Positions 1 through 5,889 of a DNA stretch of 6,015 nucleotides are shown here, piece after piece. The notes beneath the pieces were generated by a model. That model searched no databases. It was not told the DNA's origin and saw nothing but the letters and a program-made list of their open reading frames with translations. Source of the DNA: Bacteroidota bacterium (GTDB lineage: Bacteria > Bacteroidota > Bacteroidia > Chitinophagales > Chitinophagaceae); assembly GCA_947457085.1 (NCBI GenBank), contig CANGUS010000119.1, forward strand, positions 1 to 6,015, written 5' to 3'. The position numbers and the translations under genes were made by a program. How positions within the stretch are numbered: position 1 is the first letter of the stretch; each line of letters begins with the position of its first letter.

Positions 1-954
1 TACACGGGCTACACCTTTATCAGTACACAACCAAGTATTACCCATACGGTCGTTAAATACTTTATTTACAGCATTATTTAAAAGCCCTGTCTTTGTATTC
101 ACTTGACCAAGTAACGCACCATTCAAATCGAAAATAAGCGCACCTTGGTATATAGTTCCGATGATAATTTTGTTATTAACGGTTTTATCTACACTATATA
201 CATAGGCTTGAAGAAGAAAATTATTAAAAGAAAGTATTTGATTTTGAGTTTTGTTGATTTCACCTGAATTGATGTTGTAAATCATTACGGGGTCTTTCCC
301 AGTTAAAAATAAGATTTCGTCTTTTGATATTTTAACTCCACCTACAACAGGCGTATTGATAAAAGCTTTCCCATTTTTCATAGGTTTTACTATACCTTTA
401 TCAATTTCCATCAACCCTTCTTTGGGAGAACAAAATACAACTTGATTACCGATTTTATTTAAGGTCATAAAAACCGGTTTATTGATATATTTTACTTCTT
501 TCCCATTCCAGGAAAAAATACCATTGTCTGTGGCAAAGTAGACAAATCCGTCATTACTTACGCAAGTCCAAATATTTTGGAAATCTCTTTTATCTTTAGG
601 AGCTTTATTCTTTAGAGATACATATTCAATCAATCCTTGTTTATTAGGTCTTAGGTATCCAAATTCACCAACAGCTCCAACGAAAATGATTCCTTTTTCA
701 TTTTTACAAAAAGACAATGGAGGAGCTTGATTTGTTAATTGAACAGATGTCCAGTTTCTTCCATCATACATAGAAACTTTCGTACCTGAAGCAAAATATA
801 AAACGCCATTATTGTCTTCGATTCCAGTCCACGCCTGACCATTTAATCCAGAAACTTTTTGGTCAAAGTTTTTAATGAAATAATTTCCACCATCTTGAGA
901 GAAGTAGTAACAACTTATAAATAAGAAAGATAAAACAAGTAATTTTTTCATCAT
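1..954 (-). CDS. Reg_prop beta-propeller sensor protein, N-terminal part (runs off left edge)
   Basis: Open frame of 318 codons that starts with two adjacent ATGs (954 or 951) and is still open at base 1, so the C-terminus is missing. Residues 1-20 form a signal sequence (MMKKLLVLSFLFISCYYFSQ), probably cut by signal peptidase I near the end. The FISC at 12-15 is only a weak lipobox. The rest is a periplasmic propeller with Reg_prop-like strands at 43-68, 125-151 and 291-318; the last ends in 'GNTWLCTDKGVARV', the usual D-x-G-x-W-x-G-T-x-x-G-hydrophobic pattern in slightly altered form. 'VGAVGEFGYL' (92-101) is typical of the sensor half of Bacteroidota Reg_prop proteins. In that family the propellers are followed by a Y_Y_Y domain, one membrane helix and an output domain (histidine kinase, LuxR-type HTH, phosphatase or other). 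The output here is not visible, so kinase versus transcription factor cannot be decided. A candidate promoter lies about 20 nt upstream. Confidence 0.82.
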   Translation of the reverse strand, partial: MMKKLLVLSFLFISCYYFSQDGGNYFIKNFDQKVSGLNGQAWTGIEDNNGVLYFASGTKVSMYDGRNWTSVQLTNQAPPLSFCKNEKGIIFVGAVGEFGYLRPNKQGLIEYVSLKNKAPKDKRDFQNIWTCVSNDGFVYFATDNGIFSWNGKEVKYINKPVFMTLNKIGNQVVFCSPKEGLMEIDKGIVKPMKNGKAFINTPVVGGVKISKDEILFLTGKDPVMIYNINSGEINKTQNQILSFNNFLLQAYVYSVDKTVNNKIIIGTIYQGALIFDLNGALLGQVNTKTGLLNNAVNKVFNDRMGNTWLCTDKGVARV

Positions 955-972
955 TTTTGATTAATTTGAGTC

Positions 973-980
973 CAAAAATA
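973..980 (-). promoter_or_regulatory. Candidate Bacteroidota-type -7 box for the Reg_prop sensor gene
   Basis: Read on the minus strand this is TATTTTTG, an exact match to the TAnnTTTG -7 element of Bacteroidota sigma-ABfr-type promoters. It ends 18 nt before the first ATG at 954, giving a predicted short 5' leader of roughly 10-15 nt. About 19 nt further upstream there is a T-rich stretch (TTTT) where TTTG would be expected, so the -33 element is imperfect. In such AT-rich DNA a single match of this kind can occur by chance. Confidence 0.35.
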
Positions 981-1143
981 CTATGAAAAACTTGTTTTTA
1001 AAAATCTTAATAAGTGAAATTATCTAGCTATCAAATAGATGTAAGGATATATGCGTATTTATTAGTTAAACATTTTTTATTTTATATTTTCGAAAAATCC
1101 AGAAACTTAATTCATAGAGTATTTATTTTCAGCTAATTTAAAT

Positions 1144-1183
1144 TATAAACTCAGCCATGATTTTATTCAAGACTGAGTTTATA
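1144..1183 (-). terminator. Hairpin terminator after the T9SS propeller gene
   Basis: An 11-bp perfect inverted repeat (TATAAACTCAG at 1144-1154 and CTGAGTTTATA at 1173-1183) surrounds an 18-nt loop. On the minus strand it begins 28 nt after the stop codon of the 787-residue gene (ending at 1212) and is followed by the U-rich stretch ATTTAAATT, which fits intrinsic termination. The stem has few GC pairs and the loop is long, so termination could be partial. There is no plus-strand gene that it would serve. Confidence 0.65.
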
Positions 1184-1211
1184 TTACATTTTCAGCTTAT
1201 TAAGATGAATT

Positions 1212-3575
1212 TTACTCTAAGATTAACTTCTCAACATGTGTACCAAGGTCACTAGTAACATGAATGAAGTAAACTCCTTTTTCTAATTCAGTTTTTACTT
1301 CAAAAGTTTCTGACTGAATAGTATTAAATTCTCTCACTTTCATTCCTAATTCGTTGAACATTACAATTGTTTGAATGTTAGATGGTGCGTGAATTGTGAA
1401 GTTTCCTTTTGTTGGATTAGGATAGATCGCAAGATTTTTAGATGCTAACTCTTTGATATCAGCACAAGCCTCTTTTGTTAAGGTGATGCTATCTTTAGCA
1501 ATTGTTCCAACATTATCAGTGATTTCAACTGTATATGTACCTATTGAAAGGTTTGTTAAGATTGTACTTGAAGTTTCACCTGTATTCCATTTGAATTTAT
1601 ATGGTGCTGTACCTCCAGTAAATGCAATACTTAATTCTCCTTCTTTGTTTCCACAAGTAGCTTTTTTAACTGATACAAAAGCAACATTTAAAGGAACTTC
1701 TGATAATGAATTTGAATAAATACAATTATTTTCAGTTGTTACGAAAACTCTTTCTCCAGCAAAACCGATTTTATTTACATCGGTAAAACTAGGTAAGTTG
1801 AATTGATTTCCTCCTCTCATCCATGTTTTACCTTCATCAGACGTAGCTAACAAACCACCTCTATAAGAAGCAAATACATATCCTCCGTAATTTCCTAAAG
1901 CTTGGATTGCATCACCATCTAAACCTAACATCACTGTATGGTCAATTGATGTTTTAGCAGTCGCTTTCCAATCGATGTTGTTAATGTCAGATACAAATAC
2001 TCCTCCGTGGTGAGCACCAACATACACATTTGTTCCTAATGCTGTAACACTTGTTAAGTGATCTGTTGGAAGATTTTTATTAATGTTCATCCATTCACCA
2101 CTTCCTTCTGTTTTAACAAATGCACCTTGTCCATGAGCAGCTAAGTATACTTTTCCATCTAAAAACGCTAATGATACTGGTTCACAACCGTTTGGTAAAC
2201 CAGCTTGTATCAATTTCCAATCAGTAGTTCCGTTTGATTCATATACATTTCCAGTATTACAAATTACATATACAAAACCTTTTGAAGCAAACGCTTTTTC
2301 GATCGCCATATTCACTAATCCTTTGTTTAATGGTGTCCATACTTTACCAGAATCAGCACTTACAAAAACACCTGCATTTTCAGTTACAGCAAATACTTTT
2401 GAACCAAAAATTGTAAGGTCATTTACATGCAAACTATCCGTTAAACCTTTGTTGGCAGTTTTGTAAGATGTAGCTAAATCTGTTGTAAGAAAAACACCTC
2501 TTTCTGTTGCAACATAGATTAAATTACTTCCATTAGAAGCAAAAGAATTTGTCTTAACATTGTTTAATCCTGTTTTTATTATTGTCCAAGTTGTTCCTCC
2601 ATCAAACCTGTAAATAAAATCATTATCAGTGCATAAATATCCATTTTTTCCTGATGGGATAAAGTGATTAAATTTTAGTGAAGAGGGTATATTTAGATTT
2701 ATAGAATTCCATTCTCCTGTCAGATAATTTTGACCAGAAATTGCTATTTGACTATCTGAAATATATATCCAGTTTGCATTATTCGCTATAATTTGGTTAA
2801 TTTTTATCCCAACGTTTACAGTAGAGTAGGTTGGCGAAGTAGTCGTATTTACATCATTTACTTCAAATAAACCGTTAGCATTAGAAACCATCAATTTATT
2901 TAGGTTGCTATTATAAGACATAGAGTTCCCTCCTATAATGTTTAACGTTTTTGAATCATTGAATGATGTCCATGTTGTTCCATTATTTTCAGAATAGAAC
3001 ACCCCTTTTGATTCTGTCAATAAAAACAATCTTGAAGGTGAAAATTCAATTTTCACTATCTTTGAACCAGCAAAAGGTAAGCTACTTACTTCAGTCCAAT
3101 TGTCTCCTAAATTAGTTGATTTAAATAATTTACCACTTTTGGTACCTGCTAGTAAAGTATTTGCATCTAAAGCAACTACAGAAGTTATTGCAAGTTCCGT
3201 TAGTCCTTTGTTAATCTTTATCCAATAACGATCAGTACCAACATAACCTGAAAAGCGAAATATTCCACTATCTGAAGTTGCAGCGATTACATATTTTCCT
3301 GTATGTGCTAAAGAAACAATTTTACCACTCTTTAATCCAACTGGCCTTGCGGACCATGATGTAACCACGGAGTCTTTCAAAGTAGCATCGTATTTACGCG
3401 TAGCAACGTAAACTCCTCCTTCTGCTGTTCCAAGGTAAATTGTATCTTTTTTTGATACAGAACAAGTAACTTTTCCAATACCAAAAGGTCCTTTCGACCC
3501 AAAATGGGCAAATGAACAATTCGTAATAAACGTGATTAAAATTGTAAGTGATAATTTTGTTATTAATCTTTTCAT
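1212..3575 (-). CDS. Secreted beta-propeller protein with SprB repeat and T9SS C-terminal sorting domain
   Basis: 787 residues. Residues 1-23 are a Sec signal peptide, with likely cleavage after SFA; the NC at 19-20 is not a lipobox because Asn precedes Cys. Residues ~40-622 are a propeller of repeated units. Asp-box motifs (S-x-D-x-G-x-x-W type) occur at 153-160, 195-202, 406-413 and 578-585, with degenerate copies at 323-330 and 487-495. A recurring 'NKGL' turn appears near 122, 375 and 417, with variants near 335, 457 and 499. This resembles the sortilin/VPS10-like or BNR-like propellers of Bacteroidota. Residues ~629-700 match a SprB repeat (TCGNKEGELSIAFTGGTAPY followed by W663 and YTVEITD). 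Residues ~713-787 are a type A T9SS sorting domain ('IYPNPTKGNFTI', 'GVYFIHV', 'EKLILE'), so the protein should cross the outer membrane and be anchored to or released from the surface. No catalytic domain is seen, so the role is unknown: adhesion, glycan binding or a structural surface role are possible. It lies 117 nt downstream of the operon and has its own terminator. Confidence 0.9.
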   Translation of the reverse strand: MKRLITKLSLTILITFITNCSFAHFGSKGPFGIGKVTCSVSKKDTIYLGTAEGGVYVATRKYDATLKDSVVTSWSARPVGLKSGKIVSLAHTGKYVIAATSDSGIFRFSGYVGTDRYWIKINKGLTELAITSVVALDANTLLAGTKSGKLFKSTNLGDNWTEVSSLPFAGSKIVKIEFSPSRLFLLTESKGVFYSENNGTTWTSFNDSKTLNIIGGNSMSYNSNLNKLMVSNANGLFEVNDVNTTTSPTYSTVNVGIKINQIIANNANWIYISDSQIAISGQNYLTGEWNSINLNIPSSLKFNHFIPSGKNGYLCTDNDFIYRFDGGTTWTIIKTGLNNVKTNSFASNGSNLIYVATERGVFLTTDLATSYKTANKGLTDSLHVNDLTIFGSKVFAVTENAGVFVSADSGKVWTPLNKGLVNMAIEKAFASKGFVYVICNTGNVYESNGTTDWKLIQAGLPNGCEPVSLAFLDGKVYLAAHGQGAFVKTEGSGEWMNINKNLPTDHLTSVTALGTNVYVGAHHGGVFVSDINNIDWKATAKTSIDHTVMLGLDGDAIQALGNYGGYVFASYRGGLLATSDEGKTWMRGGNQFNLPSFTDVNKIGFAGERVFVTTENNCIYSNSLSEVPLNVAFVSVKKATCGNKEGELSIAFTGGTAPYKFKWNTGETSSTILTNLSIGTYTVEITDNVGTIAKDSITLTKEACADIKELASKNLAIYPNPTKGNFTIHAPSNIQTIVMFNELGMKVREFNTIQSETFEVKTELEKGVYFIHVTSDLGTHVEKLILE

Positions 3576-3613
3576 TGTTTTTAAATTTATAATTCATAAA
3601 TGGGATTTTGTCC

Positions 3614-3676
3614 CTTAAATTCGATAATGTTCAGTCTTTGACCTGCACGTCGGGCTGAACTTGTCGAGTTTTTAAG
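3614..3676. repeat. Long imperfect palindrome between the operon and the propeller gene
   Basis: The arms are CTTAAA (3614-3619) with TTTAAG (3671-3676), and TCGATAATGTTCAG (3621-3634) with CTGAACTTGTCGA (3655-3667). The inner six bases GTTCAG/CTGAAC pair perfectly, and so do the TCGA ends. The 20-nt centre contains a small imperfect palindrome of its own (GACCTGCACGTC, 3640-3651). The 'GGGCTGAACTTGTCGA' part resembles the CTGAGCTTGTCGA-type intergenic repeats that I recall as common in Bacteroidota and other genomes; that likeness is from memory. It starts 17 nt after the cytochrome stop codon. In the minus-strand transcript it would fold into a stem at the 3' end of the operon mRNA, but no U-run follows, so it is not a classical terminator. 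Confidence 0.6.
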
Positions 3677-3692
3677 CGTTACAATTTGAAAT

Positions 3693-4073
3693 CTAATTGT
3701 TTTTCGCTCCTTGCTGTATCCATCTCAATATTAATCCAGTTACACATTCATCTAATTTTCCAGATGGTGGCATTGGATTTGTCTTTGAAGTCATGGAAAC
3801 ATACAAAATGCTATTTTCTGGATGTAAAAGGTCGATATATCCACTTTTAGAGTCCATTAAATTAGCATAAGCATTTGCACTTTCAAGTTTTAAATTTCCC
3901 GCAGGTTTGTTTCCTGAGTGACAACCCGATGTATTGCAATTTGCATTGAATATGGGTTGAATGTCATTTTTAAAAGATACAGTTGCGGGTGGGTTACACA
4001 CCACTTCGGTAGTACCTTTTTTACAAGCTACAAAGGCGAGAGAAACAGAAACTATGAAAAGTGCTTTTTTCAT
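3693..4073 (-). CDS. Small monohaem c-type cytochrome lipoprotein
   Basis: 126 residues. The N-terminus MKKALFIVSVSLAFVAC ends in a lipobox-like FVAC with lipidated C17, followed by KKG but no acidic run, so a periplasm-facing anchor is as likely as surface display. The haem site is C46-NTSG-C51-H52, a CX4CH spacing rather than the usual CXXCH. The preceding 'FKNDIQPIFNANC' and the later M101-P-P ('NPMPPSGKLDEC') are typical of the small cytochrome-like proteins of Bacteroidota whose motif is C-x4-CH and whose Met is the likely sixth ligand. C26 and C110 flank the fold and may form a disulfide. Only one haem motif is present and the protein is far too short for a MauG/MbnH dihaem enzyme, so electron transfer is more likely than peroxidase-type catalysis. 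Its ATG is 2 nt after the MbnP stop codon, implying co-transcription and probably translational coupling. Confidence 0.85.
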   Translation of the reverse strand: MKKALFIVSVSLAFVACKKGTTEVVCNPPATVSFKNDIQPIFNANCNTSGCHSGNKPAGNLKLESANAYANLMDSKSGYIDLLHPENSILYVSMTSKTNPMPPSGKLDECVTGLILRWIQQGAKNN

Positions 4074-4075
4074 TT

Positions 4076-4849
4076 TTAATTTTCGTATTTGAACATCGAA
4101 GCAATGTTCGTTTTTAGGGTTGTTACGATGTTTTTTTTGTTATCATCTAAACTTTGAATCGAAAGGTTTTCGTTTTTGGTTAAATCAATGTTTGTAAAGA
4201 ATTTACTGTAGTCAATGATCATATGTCCATACCTAATTTGACCTTCTAAAATTGTCAATACTTGTTCTGGCATTTCGATCGTAACTAAGTTATCATTCCC
4301 ACCAATTTTGTATTCAAAGGGAATAGTTTCCCCATTCATCGCTTTGGTTGTATCGATTTTTCCAGCAAAATTCAAAAACACATATTCGTTTGCTTTGGCA
4401 GTATTATTAAACCACATTTCTGATTGATTTAGCAAATTTGAATACCCTTCTGCAGTTGGTAGTAGCAAATTTGATTCTGGAATCAATCCTACTTTAAAAC
4501 GTATGGATTTGTAGTTACCTACATTCACATCGCCGATCACCACACTTTCCGATTCGAATACTTTTAATGCTCCTTTGCTTGGAACATTGTAAATACTTCC
4601 ATCTAATTTTACTAATTGAACATTTGTTATATAAAACTGCGCTCTATTCAATGAGATTTTTCTACCCTCAGGAGTAGTCATATCTATATCATATCCATCT
4701 ACTTCAGAATCTCCAATGTAAGTATGTAGGTGAAAAACCAAACGTCCTTTTGGAGTATTATCAGTAGTTGGAGTATTAGTTACAATTTCCTCTTTTTTGC
4801 AAGAAACAACCACCAATAAAAGCGTAAATAGCAAAATTGAAATTCTCAT
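4076..4849 (-). CDS. MbnP-family (copper-binding) lipoprotein
   Basis: 257 residues from the ATG at 4849. An ATG 36 nt further upstream (4885) is in frame, but it would overlap the barrel gene and put 12 extra residues before the signal peptide. The chosen start gives MRISILLFTLLLVVVSC with lipobox VVSC (C17). 'CKKEE' follows, which fits the K-(D/E)2 lipoprotein export signal that places Bacteroidota lipoproteins on the cell surface. MbnP-like features are 'GRLVFHLHTYIGD' (35-47), 'NRAQFYITNVQLVKLDG' (68-84), 'VNVGNYKSIRFKVGL' (108-122), 'MWFNN...EYVFLNFAGKID' (145-166), and the C-terminal 'GHMIIDYSKFF' and 'LKTNIASMFKYEN'. Family members bind copper, and in studied cases a Trp is oxidised to kynurenine by MbnH. 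This protein has one Trp (W146), and H40, H42 and H209 as possible ligands. No MbnH gene is in the window. The family call rests on recalled sequence pattern, and copper as the metal is inferred. Confidence 0.8.
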   Translation of the reverse strand: MRISILLFTLLLVVVSCKKEEIVTNTPTTDNTPKGRLVFHLHTYIGDSEVDGYDIDMTTPEGRKISLNRAQFYITNVQLVKLDGSIYNVPSKGALKVFESESVVIGDVNVGNYKSIRFKVGLIPESNLLLPTAEGYSNLLNQSEMWFNNTAKANEYVFLNFAGKIDTTKAMNGETIPFEYKIGGNDNLVTIEMPEQVLTILEGQIRYGHMIIDYSKFFTNIDLTKNENLSIQSLDDNKKNIVTTLKTNIASMFKYEN

Positions 4850-4854
4850 AGTAG

Positions 4855-5889
4855 TTAAAATGAAAAGTTTAATGATGCATTCCAAGTAGATGCTGCCTTG
4901 TTTTGAATTCCATTTAATTTTTGATAAAATGGCATTCCATATTCTAGGGCAATTCTACAATTTGTTAACGATCCTAGTTCTAGCTCATACGACGTGCCCA
5001 AAAAAGCAGATAGACGGGTTCCTCCATAATTTGCAGGATTGGCTCCTAACTCGTTGTATGTATAAACTTGTTGATCTTGTCCATGTATTTTTTCGGATAG
5101 CGTTCCTTCTAAACGAAGTGTTGACCCAAAATTATCCCACCAACTATAACCTATCCAAGCAGTGTTGTGCCATTCATTACCAAGGCGATATCCTTTTGTA
5201 TTGTTATTCAAACGAATTACTCCAGCTGTTTGGTAACTCAATGCTACGTCTTCTTTTTGGTAAACATAGGTGATGTTTGGCAGGTATTCCAATGAACCAG
5301 AACCCAATTGCATCATATAGGGATAACGTTTTCCTTCGTATAACATGTCTGAAGAGCTTCCCTCAACAGAGAAATTACCAGTTGGTATACTTACCCCATT
5401 GGAAACAAGTAATTGCTGGTTATCTGTTTTAACCAACCCATACATCGCAAAAAGTTTTGTGTCTCCTAATCCATCCGTATGCATGTCCATAGACGAGTGT
5501 CCATCTGCATGAGAATGATCGTGATCATGTGTTGTCATCATCTCCATCGGCATGCTATTTTGCATATAATGAAACATACCCATTACTGTCAATCGATTTG
5601 TAATACCTACCATCGCCATCAGCATATGCATATTCATTCGCATAGATGGCGTGTACATCAAATATTGATTGTAAGTATCTGATAATGTACTAGTTGGTTT
5701 TCCCATATTCATTTGGGTAAAACGATAACTCACCATCCATTCTGACTTTGGATGCACATGACTAATCATTACACCCGATGGTGTTAAGTTCCTAATACAA
5801 TGACAGGAAACGCTATAATTTGTTGTGTCGTTTTGTGCTATTACTTGGTTTACAAATAATAGCATTAAGATCCACCCTAAAAGTTTCAT
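4855..5889 (-). CDS. Met/His-rich outer-membrane beta-barrel protein, transporter-like (MetA-pathway/COG4313-like)
   Basis: 344 residues with a Sec signal peptide (MKLLGWILMLLFVNQVIA, likely cut after residue 18). The mature protein has amphipathic beta-strands throughout and ends 'NASLNFSF', with the terminal Phe usual for outer-membrane barrels. 'GVMISHVHPKSEWMVSYRF' (39-57), 'MRMNMHMLMAMVGITNRLTV' (83-102) and 'DGLGDTKLFAMYGLV' (139-153) match a widespread family annotated only as 'transporter' or 'MetA-pathway of phenol degradation'; phenol as a substrate is not supported here. Residues 52-136 contain 19 methionines, and the loop HDHDHSHADGHSSMDMH (121-137) has six histidines. An N-terminal C29-H-C31 and H44/H46 add further potential soft-metal ligands. 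This composition and the MbnP and cytochrome genes directly downstream (5-nt gap) suggest copper or another metal as the ligand, perhaps as a channel or sensor in the outer membrane. It is the first gene of the operon. Confidence 0.8.
   Translation of the reverse strand: MKLLGWILMLLFVNQVIAQNDTTNYSVSCHCIRNLTPSGVMISHVHPKSEWMVSYRFTQMNMGKPTSTLSDTYNQYLMYTPSMRMNMHMLMAMVGITNRLTVMGMFHYMQNSMPMEMMTTHDHDHSHADGHSSMDMHTDGLGDTKLFAMYGLVKTDNQQLLVSNGVSIPTGNFSVEGSSSDMLYEGKRYPYMMQLGSGSLEYLPNITYVYQKEDVALSYQTAGVIRLNNNTKGYRLGNEWHNTAWIGYSWWDNFGSTLRLEGTLSEKIHGQDQQVYTYNELGANPANYGGTRLSAFLGTSYELELGSLTNCRIALEYGMPFYQKLNGIQNKAASTWNASLNFSF

Noticed and set aside
1453..1719. Plus-strand 88-codon frame inside the propeller gene
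   Set aside because: It is antisense to the well-supported SprB-repeat coding region and has no independent features.
2234..2416. Plus-strand 60-codon frame inside the propeller gene
   Set aside because: Antisense to propeller blades, with low-complexity composition (Gln/Leu/His) produced by the opposite strand.
3394..3597. Minus-strand 67-codon frame overlapping the start of the propeller gene
   Set aside because: Out of frame with the 787-residue gene and without a signal or domain; the propeller frame has a proper signal peptide here.
3602..3614. Small GGGA/TCCC inverted repeat in the leader of the propeller gene
   Set aside because: Only 4 bp with a 5-nt loop, which is expected by chance in this length of sequence.
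4850..4885. Upstream ATG giving a 269-residue MbnP that overlaps the barrel gene
   Set aside because: The 12 extra residues (MECIIKLFILTT) would precede an otherwise canonical lipoprotein signal peptide and overlap the upstream coding end. The ATG at 4849 gives a normal signal peptide and a 5-nt gap.
4890..5273. Plus-strand open frame of 127 codons
   Set aside because: It lies entirely antisense to the barrel gene, shows no recognisable family or signal, and its length is explained by the codon pattern of the real gene.
5479..5682. Plus-strand 67-codon frame very rich in His
   Set aside because: Its His-rich composition is the antisense reading of the ATG/CAT-rich Met/His segment of the barrel gene, because CAT and ATG are reverse complements.
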